A stretch of 6,349 nt of DNA from Lachnoclostridium sp. UBA5890 (lineage in GTDB: Bacteria; Bacillota; Clostridia; Lachnospirales; Lachnospiraceae). The notes under the pieces are model-generated. The model made no database searches. It saw only the letters and a program-made list of their open reading frames with translations, and was not told the DNA's origin. The stretch lies in the NCBI GenBank assembly GCA_002431395.1, contig DJEU01000050.1:1-6349 (forward strand), written 5' to 3'. Shown in pieces: positions 1 to 6,314 of this stretch. A program made the position numbers and the translations under genes. Numbering within the stretch: the stretch's first letter is position 1; every line of letters begins with the position of its first letter.

Positions 1-69
1 GAGGAGGGGCGTCCTGAATAGTTTTTGCAAAAGTTACAGGAATAAATGAAAACGCAGAAAGGAGCTAAA

Positions 70-780
70 ATGGCGACATATGTAATCGGTGATATTCATG
101 GACAATTGGAACAGCTGAAAGTTTTGCTGGAAAAGATGAAATTCAATGAAAATGACGAACTGTATGTAATGGGGGATGTCGTGGACCGTGGACCGGATCC
201 TGTCAAAGCATTGCAGTATCTGATGACGCTGCCAAATTGTGTATGTATCGCAGGAAACCATGAATGGATGGCACTGGAGAGCCTGAAACTTATGTTAAAT
301 GAAATAACGGAAGAGTTTATCCAAACACTTGACGAAAATCAAGTAATGATACTGCTTGACTGGCTTCGCAACGGAGGAAAAACGACGATGGATCAATTTT
401 GTAAATTGTCGAAGGAAGAGCGGCAGGAAGTGCTTGATTTTATCGGCGATTTTGAAGCATATGCGGAATTGGAAATCCAGGGACAAAAATATCTTCTGGT
501 TCATGCCGGTTTGAATGATTTTTATTATAAAAAACCGATCGAAGAGTATACCATTGATGATCTGCTATGGACGCGCACCGACTATGAGATGCCCTACTAC
601 GAAGATAAAATCGTGATCACAGGACATACGCCGACACAGACAATTCTTGGAAATGACAGACCCGGTTATATTTATCGCAAGTATAACCACATTGCCTTGG
701 ATTGTGGTGCCTGCTCACGTAACGGACGGCTCGCCGGAATATGTTTGGAAACAGGGAAGGAGTATTATTCGAGGGAGTAG
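70..780 (+). CDS. Metallophosphoesterase, PPP-type serine/threonine phosphatase-like
   Basis: This 236-residue protein carries the full motif set of the calcineurin-like (PPP) phosphoesterases. GDIHG is at residues 7-11, GDVVDRG at 35-41, GNHE at 62-65, VHAG around H145 and GHTP at 185-188, followed by the family's C-terminal ALDCGA stretch near 209-214. These supply the metal-binding Asp, His and Asn residues of a dinuclear metal site. The length is near that of phage lambda phosphatase and bacterial PrpE/ApaH-like enzymes, so it should hydrolyse phosphoproteins or dinucleoside polyphosphates in the cytoplasm; the sequence does not decide which. I chose the ATG at 70 because AAGGAG (59-64) lies five bases before it and the first beta-strand leads directly into GDIHG. 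An in-frame ATG at 46 with a weaker AGG would add eight residues. There is no signal peptide or membrane segment. No terminator is evident before the next gene. The family is certain; the substrate is unknown. Confidence 0.93.
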   Translation: MATYVIGDIHGQLEQLKVLLEKMKFNENDELYVMGDVVDRGPDPVKALQYLMTLPNCVCIAGNHEWMALESLKLMLNEITEEFIQTLDENQVMILLDWLRNGGKTTMDQFCKLSKEERQEVLDFIGDFEAYAELEIQGQKYLLVHAGLNDFYYKKPIEEYTIDDLLWTRTDYEMPYYEDKIVITGHTPTQTILGNDRPGYIYRKYNHIALDCGACSRNGRLAGICLETGKEYYSRE

Positions 781-820
781 GAATTGTAGATTTACAAGGG
801 GAAAATACCGGGAAATCTGC

Positions 821-849
821 TTGAAAATGAGATACAATAATTGTAAAAT
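821..849 (+). promoter_or_regulatory. Candidate sigma-A promoter for the UDG-like gene
   Basis: TTGAAA (821-826) and TAAAAT (844-849) are separated by 17 bases, each one or two changes from consensus. The predicted start lies about 20 bases before the gene at 879. The -10 overlaps a TACAA/TTGTA inverted repeat (833-845) that could be an operator. This is inferred from sequence pattern only; the region is AT-rich, so a chance match is possible. Confidence 0.45.
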
Positions 850-878
850 TTGTTTTTAAAGAAAAGGAGAGGATTGGA

Positions 879-1694
879 ATGGGAACATTAGAAGAAGGTA
901 AAAAATTAGAAGAATTAGACGAATTATTTAAGTGTTGGAAAAAGAAACAATCAAATGATTGCGGAGAAGAAACATGTAATAGTCAAGACAGTTATGTGGT
1001 TGCAACGAATTCTTTTTATAAAGATGGTATTGTAAACCTGGAAGAATATCAAAATAGTGAAAAGAGGGTTTTGTTTATCACAAATGAAGTAAGTATAGAT
1101 TGTAAGCAGGATAATGATGAAAAAAACCCAGAATTAAAAGGAAAATGCGAAGATGGACATTTGGTTGGAAATAACGAGGGTAATACAGTTTGCAGTTTTA
1201 TTAACTATATAGAAGGAAATGAACAAGAAACCTGGAGTGGGAAAATGAGAATAAAATTTGGTGAGATGTACCGAATTATAACGGAGAAGGACTATAAAAT
1301 AGAATTATCTTTTGATAAAGGCAAGAATAAACAAGCACTCGATAAAATTGCTTTTATGAATTTGAATAAGCGGGGTGGATTTGGAAATATTCAAGGCGAA
1401 AACTTTTTGAAGTATATAGAAACATACAAGGATTATATACGAAGAGAAATTGAAATAATTAATCCGGATGTGATCGTATGGTGTGCATGTAATACATATA
1501 AGAAGAAGTATATGGATGCCATTTTTGACGATAAGTATAAGAATGTCTGGCAACAAAAGGAATTGGTTCTAAACAAAAAGGAAATTCCTATTCTTAGAAT
1601 GTGGCATCCATCGGTTAGGGCTAAAAGTATGGAGAAGTATTTAAATAAATTTAGTGAAGTGTGGGAAGAGTGCGAAAAAAGCAAAAGAGGATAA
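879..1694 (+). CDS. Hypothetical protein, uracil-DNA-glycosylase-like superfamily (tentative)
   Basis: This is a 271-residue soluble protein of unknown function. Its motif order follows the uracil-DNA-glycosylase-like fold: a buried strand ending in an acidic residue (VLFITNE, 64-70), a strand followed by NLNKRGG (158-167), a helix then INPDVIVWCAC (194-204, the 'P-x-viv-LG' strand of UDGs), and a C-terminal MWHPS (241-245) matching the HPS motif. The canonical GEAPG loop is absent, so base excision activity cannot be assumed. The N-terminal 60 residues are charged and contain several cysteines (19, 28, 33), without a clear zinc motif. AAGGAGAGG (864-872) supports the ATG at 879. The WYL regulator starts 27 bases downstream, so the two are probably co-transcribed and may be functionally linked. 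The gene is visibly more AT-rich than valS, which suggests transfer. The ORF is secure; the fold assignment is moderate and rests on motif reading. Confidence 0.85.
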   Translation: MGTLEEGKKLEELDELFKCWKKKQSNDCGEETCNSQDSYVVATNSFYKDGIVNLEEYQNSEKRVLFITNEVSIDCKQDNDEKNPELKGKCEDGHLVGNNEGNTVCSFINYIEGNEQETWSGKMRIKFGEMYRIITEKDYKIELSFDKGKNKQALDKIAFMNLNKRGGFGNIQGENFLKYIETYKDYIRREIEIINPDVIVWCACNTYKKKYMDAIFDDKYKNVWQQKELVLNKKEIPILRMWHPSVRAKSMEKYLNKFSEVWEECEKSKRG

Positions 1695-1721
1695 TAAACA
1701 GAATGCTTGAGGTGACCAACC

Positions 1722-2708
1722 ATGTACGCGACAGCAAACAAAAAGATGCTTAATATGCTCATTTTAGATATCCTAAAAGAGCATTCCGATGAAAATCATC
1801 CCCTGACGCAGCAGCAAATTCTTCGCATACTCAAAAGAGATTATGGGATGGAATGTGACCGGCGGTCTGTAAAAAATAATTTGGAATATCTGCAGGAATT
1901 TGGCTATGAAATTTCCATGGAGAAAGGGTATTATCTGATGGAGCGCGAGTTTGAAGACTCCGAGCTTCGGTTTCTTATTGATGCCGTTTTATTCTCAAAA
2001 GGAATTTCCGGTGCTCAGGCGAAAGATTTGATCGAGAAACTAAAAAAGCAATCGAGTAAATATTTTGAGCCTAAATTAACACACATTTCTTATTTGCCGG
2101 AACTGCACAAGGTGGATAATAAGCAGTTGATGTATGTGATTGGTGTAATAGAGGATGCGATAGAAAACGAAAAGAAAATCAGTTTTATTTACAATGATTA
2201 TGATACAGACTTCAAATTGCGTCCAAGACGGGAAAAGCGATACATAATGAATCCGTATCAACTGATCATTAATAATGGACGTTATTATCTCCTTGGAAAT
2301 TACGATAACTATGACAATGTGGCACATTGCCGTGTGGATCGGATTACCGATATTGTGATATCAGATGAGCCAAGAAAACCGATGAAGTGTGTCAAAGGGC
2401 TGGAAAAAGGAATCAACCTTCCCAAACATATGGCAGAACATATGTATCTGTTTGGAGGAGAAGGCAGTAGAATTTTAATGAAAGCCAAAAAGGGCATTTT
2501 TAATGATCTGGTGGACTGGTTTGGAACAGATTTTTCTGTATTGTCCGAAGAAAAGGATTGGTATACGGTATCGGTGTGCTGTAGTGAAGACGCAATGTTT
2601 TTGTGGGCGATGCAGTACAATACCAACGTGGAGATTCTTGAACCTAAGAGTTTGCGGGAGAAAATTGGGAAACGGGCCAGAGAGATGGCAGAAAAATATG
2701 GTAAATAA
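1722..2708 (+). CDS. WYL-domain transcriptional regulator with N-terminal HTH
   Basis: This 328-residue protein has a WYL regulator architecture. A winged helix-turn-helix occupies about residues 8-75, including the predicted recognition segment around DRRSVKNNLEYL (46-57). A linker follows, then a WYL domain at about 150-215. The WYL core is clear: KKISFIYNDY (151-160), the basic RPRREKR (167-173), NPYQLIINNGRYYLLGNY (177-194) and CRVDRI (203-208). A C-terminal WCX-like domain covers about 235-325. WYL domains are known or proposed ligand sensors, binding nucleic acids or nucleotides in several systems, and such regulators control phage defence loci, CRISPR systems and DNA damage responses. 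GAGGTGA (1709-1715) sits six bases before the ATG. No promoter is evident in the 27-base gap after the UDG-like gene, so co-transcription is likely. The target and the ligand cannot be read from sequence; autoregulation of the upstream gene is an inference. Confidence 0.93.
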   Translation: MYATANKKMLNMLILDILKEHSDENHPLTQQQILRILKRDYGMECDRRSVKNNLEYLQEFGYEISMEKGYYLMEREFEDSELRFLIDAVLFSKGISGAQAKDLIEKLKKQSSKYFEPKLTHISYLPELHKVDNKQLMYVIGVIEDAIENEKKISFIYNDYDTDFKLRPRREKRYIMNPYQLIINNGRYYLLGNYDNYDNVAHCRVDRITDIVISDEPRKPMKCVKGLEKGINLPKHMAEHMYLFGGEGSRILMKAKKGIFNDLVDWFGTDFSVLSEEKDWYTVSVCCSEDAMFLWAMQYNTNVEILEPKSLREKIGKRAREMAEKYGK

Positions 2709-2753
2709 TAAAATGAAATCCATCCTTCGTAACAAATTTGGTTGTAGTCTTAA

Positions 2754-2899
2754 TCTGAAACCAGAGCCCGTAGTTTCACAATGAGGAATTTAGAACACCA
2801 TCGGTGCCTAGAGGGCGTGGTTTGCCCTCAGGCACCGCTATGCGTGTTCTTTTAAGCGGAAGCGGTTCCGAATGGAAAACTACGGGCTCTGGTTTTGGA
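2754..2899. repeat. Large nested inverted repeat: candidate structured RNA or MITE-like element
   Basis: A perfect 19-base inverted repeat (2758-2776 with 2877-2895) extends as RNA through two G-U pairs, a C-G and a U-A to 2754/2899, about 23 pairs. Inside are two further hairpins. The first is AGAACAC/GTGTTCT (2792-2798 with 2844-2850) enclosing CGGTGCCT/AGGCACCG (2802-2809 with 2830-2837) and GAGGGC/GCCCTC (2811-2816 with 2824-2829). The second is CGGAA/TTCCG (2857-2861 with 2866-2870) around a GCGG tetraloop. Together they would fold as a three-way junction. No coding sequence lies within. Long near-perfect terminal repeats around a non-coding interior fit a miniature transposable element; the internal stems equally fit a small RNA. 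A TAA lies just outside the left end and one base beyond the right end, too little to claim a target-site duplication. Confidence 0.8.
2792..2853 (+). terminator. Possible intrinsic terminator of the WYL gene, within the nested repeat
   Basis: The hairpin 2792-2850, with 7, 8 and 6 paired bases interrupted by a small internal loop and a single bulged A, is followed by CTTTTAAG (2849-2856). The stem is strong, but the T-tract is only four bases. It is the only terminator-like structure between the WYL gene and the valS promoter. It may instead be simply part of the larger folded element. Confidence 0.4.
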
Positions 2900-2923
2900 A
2901 TAATATCCTACAATAAATTTTTC

Positions 2924-2952
2924 TTGACATTTCCCCAAAAACCCCCTATTAT
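2924..2952 (+). promoter_or_regulatory. Sigma-A promoter of the T-box/valS transcript
   Basis: A perfect -35 TTGACA (2924-2929) and a -10 TATTAT (2947-2952, five of six consensus bases) are separated by exactly 17 bases. The predicted transcript start is near 2958-2960, a few bases before the T-box leader's first stem. It sits 24 bases beyond the nested inverted repeat, so valS has its own promoter independent of the WYL gene. Confidence 0.88.
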
Positions 2953-2957
2953 AAAAG

Positions 2958-3263
2958 ATAAGTGAAATGCGTGGAAGAAGAGGAGTACACAAAGAAACGC
3001 CAGCAGAGAGGATTTTCACCGGCTGAAAGAAATCCGGCAAGTGGTTTGTGGAAGGTAGCTTCGGAGCATGATCTTTGAAGCAGATATTGTGTGTAGAAGA
3101 TCACGGTTCGCCCCGTTATCGGCAGAATGAGGAATAAAACGCAGGAAAGATAAAACCTGCATTTATTTGAAATAAGGTGGTACCGCGGCCCTGCCGCCCT
3201 TATAGAGGGAAGGTGCCTGATTGAAGCGAATGACTCTGGAAGGTATTCTTCCAGAGTTTTTTT
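2958..3263 (+). promoter_or_regulatory. T-box riboswitch, valine (GUA specifier), controlling valS
   Basis: This leader senses the charging state of tRNA-Val. Stem I has GAGG-AGTA (2980-2987, S-turn motif), CACAAA/TTTGTG (2988-2993 with 3045-3050) closing the top of the specifier loop, and CTTC (3059-3062) pairing with GAGG (2980-2983) below it. This places the specifier codon at GUA (3055-3057), followed by the usual purine. The AGAGAG element (3005-3010) and GATTT/AAATC (3011-3015 with 3030-3034) form the upper stem. Further hairpins lie at 3099-3120 and 3141-3160. The T-box sequence AAGGTGGTACCGCGG (3174-3188) contains TGGT (3178-3181), which pairs with the tRNA ACCA end. The antiterminator is ATAAGG/CCTTAT (3172-3177 with 3198-3203) plus GCGG/CCGC (3185-3188 with 3194-3197), with the bulge between. 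Uncharged tRNA-Val is expected to raise read-through into valS. An oddity is that the antiterminator does not overlap the terminator. Confidence 0.95.
3233..3263 (+). terminator. Intrinsic terminator of the valS T-box leader
   Basis: CTCTGGAAG (3234-3242) pairs perfectly with CTTCCAGAG (3248-3256) around a five-base loop, with A3233 also able to pair with the first T. Seven T residues follow (3257-3263). It ends about 20 bases before the valS start codon and would abort transcription when tRNA-Val is charged. Confidence 0.93.
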
Positions 3264-3282
3264 ATTATTATCGGAGGTAATC

Positions 3283-5931
3283 ATGAGAAAAGAATTGGAA
3301 AAAAATTATGATCCAAAAGACATTGAAGACCGTCTTTATTCCAAATGGATCAGCAAGAAGTATTTTCATGCGGAAGTAAATCCGGATAAGAAACCGTATA
3401 CAATCGTAATTCCGCCACCAAACATCACGGGTCAGCTTCACATGGGACATGCCCTTGACAATACGCTACAGGACATTCTCATTCGTTTTAAGAGAATGCA
3501 GGGTTATGAAGCTCTTTGGCTTCCGGGAACCGACCATGCGTCGATTGCGACCGAGGCGAAGATTGTCGAGGCGATGCGAAACGAAGGAATCACGAAAGAG
3601 GATATTGGACGTGAAAAATTCCTGGAGCGTGCCTGGGACTGGAAAAAACAGTACGGCGGACGCATCGTATCTCAGCTTAAGAAAATGGGATCTTCCTGTG
3701 ATTGGGACAGAGAACGTTTTACGATGGACGAGGGCTGCAATAAAGCCGTTAAGGAAGTATTTGTAAAACTTTATAATAAAGGACTGATTTACCGCGGTGA
3801 GCGTATCATTAACTGGTGTCCTCACTGCCTGACATCCATTTCCGATGCCGAGGTAGAGTACGAAGATCAGAAGGGACATTTCTGGCATCTGCGCTATCCA
3901 TTTGCGGATGGAAGCGGTTATATCAATTTGGCGACAACCCGTCCGGAAACACTTTTGGGAGATACGGCGGTGGCTGTCAATCCAAATGATGAACGATACA
4001 AAGATCTGGTTGGAAAAATGCTTGTCCTTCCATTGGTTCACCGCGAGATTCCGTTGATTGCGGATGATTACGTAGATATGGAATTTGGAACCGGTGTTGT
4101 AAAGATCACGCCGGCACACGATCCGAACGACTTTGAAGTAGGACTTCGCCATGATCTGCCAATTATCAATGTAATGACAGACGACGCAAAGATTGTTGAT
4201 GAATATGAGAAATACGCCGGAATGGACCGCTACGAAGCACGTGAAGCCATCGTAAAGGATCTGGAAGCAGAAGGCGCATTGGTAAAAGTAGAAGATCACG
4301 ATCATAACGTAGGAACCTGCTACCGCTGTGGTACGACGGTAGAGCCTCGTGTCAGCAAACAATGGTTCGTAAAGATGAAACCACTTGCAGGCCCGGCGAT
4401 TGATGCGGTTAAAAATGGCGAGACAAAATTTGTACCGGATCATTTTAATAAGACATATTTCCACTGGCTTGAAAATATCCGCGACTGGTGTATCTCCCGT
4501 CAGCTCTGGTGGGGACATCAGATTCCGGCATTTTACTGTGATGACTGCGGAGAACTTGTCGTAACGAAGGAAAAGACGTGTAATTGTCCAAAATGCGGCA
4601 AGGAGATGCGTCAGGATCCGGATACGTTGGATACCTGGTTCAGTTCCGCATTGTGGCCATTTTCCACACTTGGCTGGCCGGATGATACCGAAGAAATGAA
4701 ATATTTCTATCCGACCAATACGCTTGTTACCGGTTACGATATCATTCCGTTCTGGGTTATGCGAATGATGTTCAGCGGAATCGAGCAGACCGGTCAGGTG
4801 CCGTTTGACACAGTATTGATTCACGGTCTGGTACGTGATTCCCAGGGACGCAAGATGAGTAAATCCCTTGGAAATGGTATTGACCCATTGGAAGTAATTG
4901 ACAAATATGGGGCAGATGCGCTGCGTCTGACACTGGTTACCGGAAATGCACCGGGAAATGACATGCGTTTTTATTGGGAGCGTGTCGAGGCAAGCCGTAA
5001 CTTTGCCAACAAAGTATGGAATGCGTCCCGTTTTATCATGATGAATTTTGCTCAAAATGAAGAGCTTGCGAACAAAGAAGTGTCGGCAGATGAACTTACG
5101 CAGGCAGATAAATGGATTCTTGCAAAATGCAACCAGTTGGCAAAAGATGTCACGGCGTTGATGGAAACTTACGATCTTGGTATCGCGGTTCAGAAGATTT
5201 ATGACTTCATTTGGGAAGAATTCTGTGACTGGTATATTGAGATGGTAAAACCTCGTCTTTACAATGAAGAGGATGAGACAAAGGCAGCAGCACTTTACAC
5301 CTTGAAGAAGGTATTGATCGATGCCTTGAAACTGCTTCATCCATATATGCCATTTATTACGGAAGAAATTTACTGCACATTGATGGACAATGACGACGAT
5401 TCGATCATGATCTCGGCTTGGCCGGAATACACGGAAAGCATGAATTTTGCAAAAGACATGGATGCCGTAGAGCGCATCAAAGAAGCGGTAAAAGGTATCC
5501 GAAATGTCCGCGGCGAGATGAATGTACCACCGAGCAAGAAAGCAAAAGTGATCGTTGTGACAGAAGATGCCGAAGTAAAAGACATTTTCGAAACCAACAA
5601 AGTATTCTTTGCAACACTTGGTTATGCCAGCGAAGTAACGATTCAGGCTGACAAAACCGGTATTGAGAAAGATGCGGTTTCGGTTGTGATCGATAAAGGT
5701 ACGATTTATATGCCGTTTGCAGAACTTGTTGATGTGGCAAAAGAGATCGAGCGTTTGAAGAAAGAAGAAAAACGTCTGACCGGCGAATTGAAACGTTCCG
5801 AAGGAATGCTTGGAAATCCAAATTTTGTCAATAAAGCACCGGCAAAGAAAATCGAAGAAGAGAAAGCAAAACTGGAAAAATATCAGAGCATGATGGCTCA
5901 GGTAAAAGAACGTTTGGCTCAGCTTCAGTAA
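3283..5931 (+). CDS. valS: Valyl-tRNA synthetase (ValRS)
   Basis: ValRS attaches valine to tRNA-Val in the cytoplasm and edits mischarged threonine. The protein has 882 residues, full length for bacterial ValRS. The class I signature is intact: PPPNITGQLHMGH with HMGH at 53-56, and KMSKS at 524-528. The CP1 editing domain lies between, with TTRPET (218-223), GDTAVAVNP and ITPAHDPND (275-283, whose D280 is the family's editing aspartate region). Cysteine pairs at 179/182, 346/349, 419/422 and 435/438 (C433 adjacent) look like zinc-binding knuckles. WCISRQLWWGHQIP and WFSSALWPFSTLGWP flank the second half of the catalytic domain. The anticodon-binding domain covers roughly 605-760, and a C-terminal coiled coil typical of ValRS runs from about 816 to the end. 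GGAGG (3273-3277) precedes the ATG by five bases. It is transcribed alone behind its T-box leader, and a terminator follows directly. The ValRS rather than IleRS or LeuRS assignment is supported by the GUA specifier and the C-terminal coiled coil. Confidence 0.99.
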   Translation: MRKELEKNYDPKDIEDRLYSKWISKKYFHAEVNPDKKPYTIVIPPPNITGQLHMGHALDNTLQDILIRFKRMQGYEALWLPGTDHASIATEAKIVEAMRNEGITKEDIGREKFLERAWDWKKQYGGRIVSQLKKMGSSCDWDRERFTMDEGCNKAVKEVFVKLYNKGLIYRGERIINWCPHCLTSISDAEVEYEDQKGHFWHLRYPFADGSGYINLATTRPETLLGDTAVAVNPNDERYKDLVGKMLVLPLVHREIPLIADDYVDMEFGTGVVKITPAHDPNDFEVGLRHDLPIINVMTDDAKIVDEYEKYAGMDRYEAREAIVKDLEAEGALVKVEDHDHNVGTCYRCGTTVEPRVSKQWFVKMKPLAGPAIDAVKNGETKFVPDHFNKTYFHWLENIRDWCISRQLWWGHQIPAFYCDDCGELVVTKEKTCNCPKCGKEMRQDPDTLDTWFSSALWPFSTLGWPDDTEEMKYFYPTNTLVTGYDIIPFWVMRMMFSGIEQTGQVPFDTVLIHGLVRDSQGRKMSKSLGNGIDPLEVIDKYGADALRLTLVTGNAPGNDMRFYWERVEASRNFANKVWNASRFIMMNFAQNEELANKEVSADELTQADKWILAKCNQLAKDVTALMETYDLGIAVQKIYDFIWEEFCDWYIEMVKPRLYNEEDETKAAALYTLKKVLIDALKLLHPYMPFITEEIYCTLMDNDDDSIMISAWPEYTESMNFAKDMDAVERIKEAVKGIRNVRGEMNVPPSKKAKVIVVTEDAEVKDIFETNKVFFATLGYASEVTIQADKTGIEKDAVSVVIDKGTIYMPFAELVDVAKEIERLKKEEKRLTGELKRSEGMLGNPNFVNKAPAKKIEEEKAKLEKYQSMMAQVKERLAQLQ

Positions 5932-5958
5932 TTTCAAACATTGCATTAGAATAACAGA

Positions 5959-5999
5959 AAGCCCGAGGATGGAAAATGCTCCACCGTCGGGCTTCTTTT
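5959..5999. terminator. Probable bidirectional terminator between valS and the convergent small gene
   Basis: AAGCCCGA (5959-5966) pairs with TCGGGCTT (5987-5994), and TGG/CCA (5970-5972 with 5981-5983) extends the stem around an eight-base loop. On the + strand it is followed by CTTTT (5995-5999), ending valS. On the - strand the same stem comes just after the stop codon of the small gene and is followed by TTTCTGTTATT, a weaker tract. The + strand T-tract overlaps the other gene's stop codon. Confidence 0.88.
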
Positions 6000-6177
6000 A
6001 GTTTCCTTTGCTGCTCAGAGGATTGGAGGCATCTTCCCAGAACAGATTGTTGTCCGGTGCCGGCTGATCCTTTTCATTGTAATGTGAGTTCTCACGGATG
6101 CGGCGCTTGCGGGCATCGTTGGATTCCTTGTTGCCCGGTGTGGTGAGGTCCTTTGTAGTGTTGTTTGTGTGATTCAT
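5998..6177 (-). CDS. Small hydrophilic hypothetical protein, 59 residues
   Basis: Reading the - strand from the ATG at 6177-6175 gives 59 residues ending at TAA (6000-5998). I do not recognise the family. The protein is polar and charged with no membrane segment or signal. It has a Thr/Asn-rich N-terminus, a basic patch DARKRRIRENS (21-31), and a C-terminal block PDNNLFWEDASNPLSSKGN (41-59) that looks like a short conserved motif with aromatic residues. It is likely to be disordered or a small nucleic-acid or protein binder, but that is inference. AAAGGA (- strand, 6191-6186) lies eight bases before the start, a good ribosome binding site. Its stop codon abuts a shared terminator hairpin, consistent with a real transcription unit converging on valS. 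No clear promoter is visible upstream. Its base use is balanced (many CCG, AAC, GAC codons), unlike the AT-rich region to its right. Confidence 0.72.
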   Translation of the reverse strand: MNHTNNTTKDLTTPGNKESNDARKRRIRENSHYNEKDQPAPDNNLFWEDASNPLSSKGN

Positions 6178-6255
6178 TTCAGAGGTCCTTTCGTAGGTTC
6201 TGGTGGTATTAGTATGGACGGTGGGAGGGAAAATATGCAGAGGGAAAAAATAATG

Positions 6256-6284
6256 TTGAACATATATGCAAAAGATGATATAAT
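6256..6284 (+). promoter_or_regulatory. Extended -10 sigma-A promoter for the right-edge gene
   Basis: TTGAAC (6256-6261) and a perfect TATAAT (6279-6284) are separated by 17 bases. TG at 6276-6277 one base before the hexamer makes an extended -10. The predicted start lies about 25 bases before the ATG at 6315. Confidence 0.82.
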
Positions 6285-6293
6285 TTGCATATA
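6263..6293. promoter_or_regulatory. Inverted-repeat operator overlapping the right-edge promoter
   Basis: TATATGCAAA (6263-6272) and TTTGCATATA (6284-6293) form a perfect 10-base inverted repeat with an 11-base spacer, so the half-site centres are 21 bases apart, two helical turns. The left arm lies between -35 and -10 and the right arm starts at the last base of the -10. A dimeric or tetrameric repressor bound here would block RNA polymerase. This layout is typical of autoregulated toxin-antitoxin operons; which protein binds is inferred. Confidence 0.7.
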
Positions 6294-6314
6294 CTATATA
6301 TGGAGGTGACTAAT

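Noticed and set aside
1..21. Seven in-frame codons ending in TAG that might be the tail of an upstream gene
   Set aside because: Six sense codons are too few to distinguish a real C-terminus from chance, and nothing identifies a family.
46..69. Earlier in-frame start for the phosphatase
   Set aside because: It has a weaker ribosome binding site, and it would add a lysine-rich leader before a family N-terminus that normally begins right at the GDIHG strand.
784..797. Terminator after the phosphatase gene
   Set aside because: The TTGTA/TACAA stem is only five pairs and no T-tract follows.
2709..2953. CRISPR array in the intergenic repeat region
   Set aside because: There is one inverted repeat pair only, with no direct repeats at regular spacing and no cas genes.
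3068..3070. AUG as the T-box specifier (methionine)
   Set aside because: The flanking helices place the specifier loop at 3055-3057, and the regulated gene is a valyl-tRNA synthetase.
3466..5946. An 826-residue open frame on the - strand opposite valS
   Set aside because: It is a shadow of valS. valS has all class I synthetase motifs, its own ribosome binding site and leader, while the antisense frame is rich in Cys, His and Phe and resembles no family.
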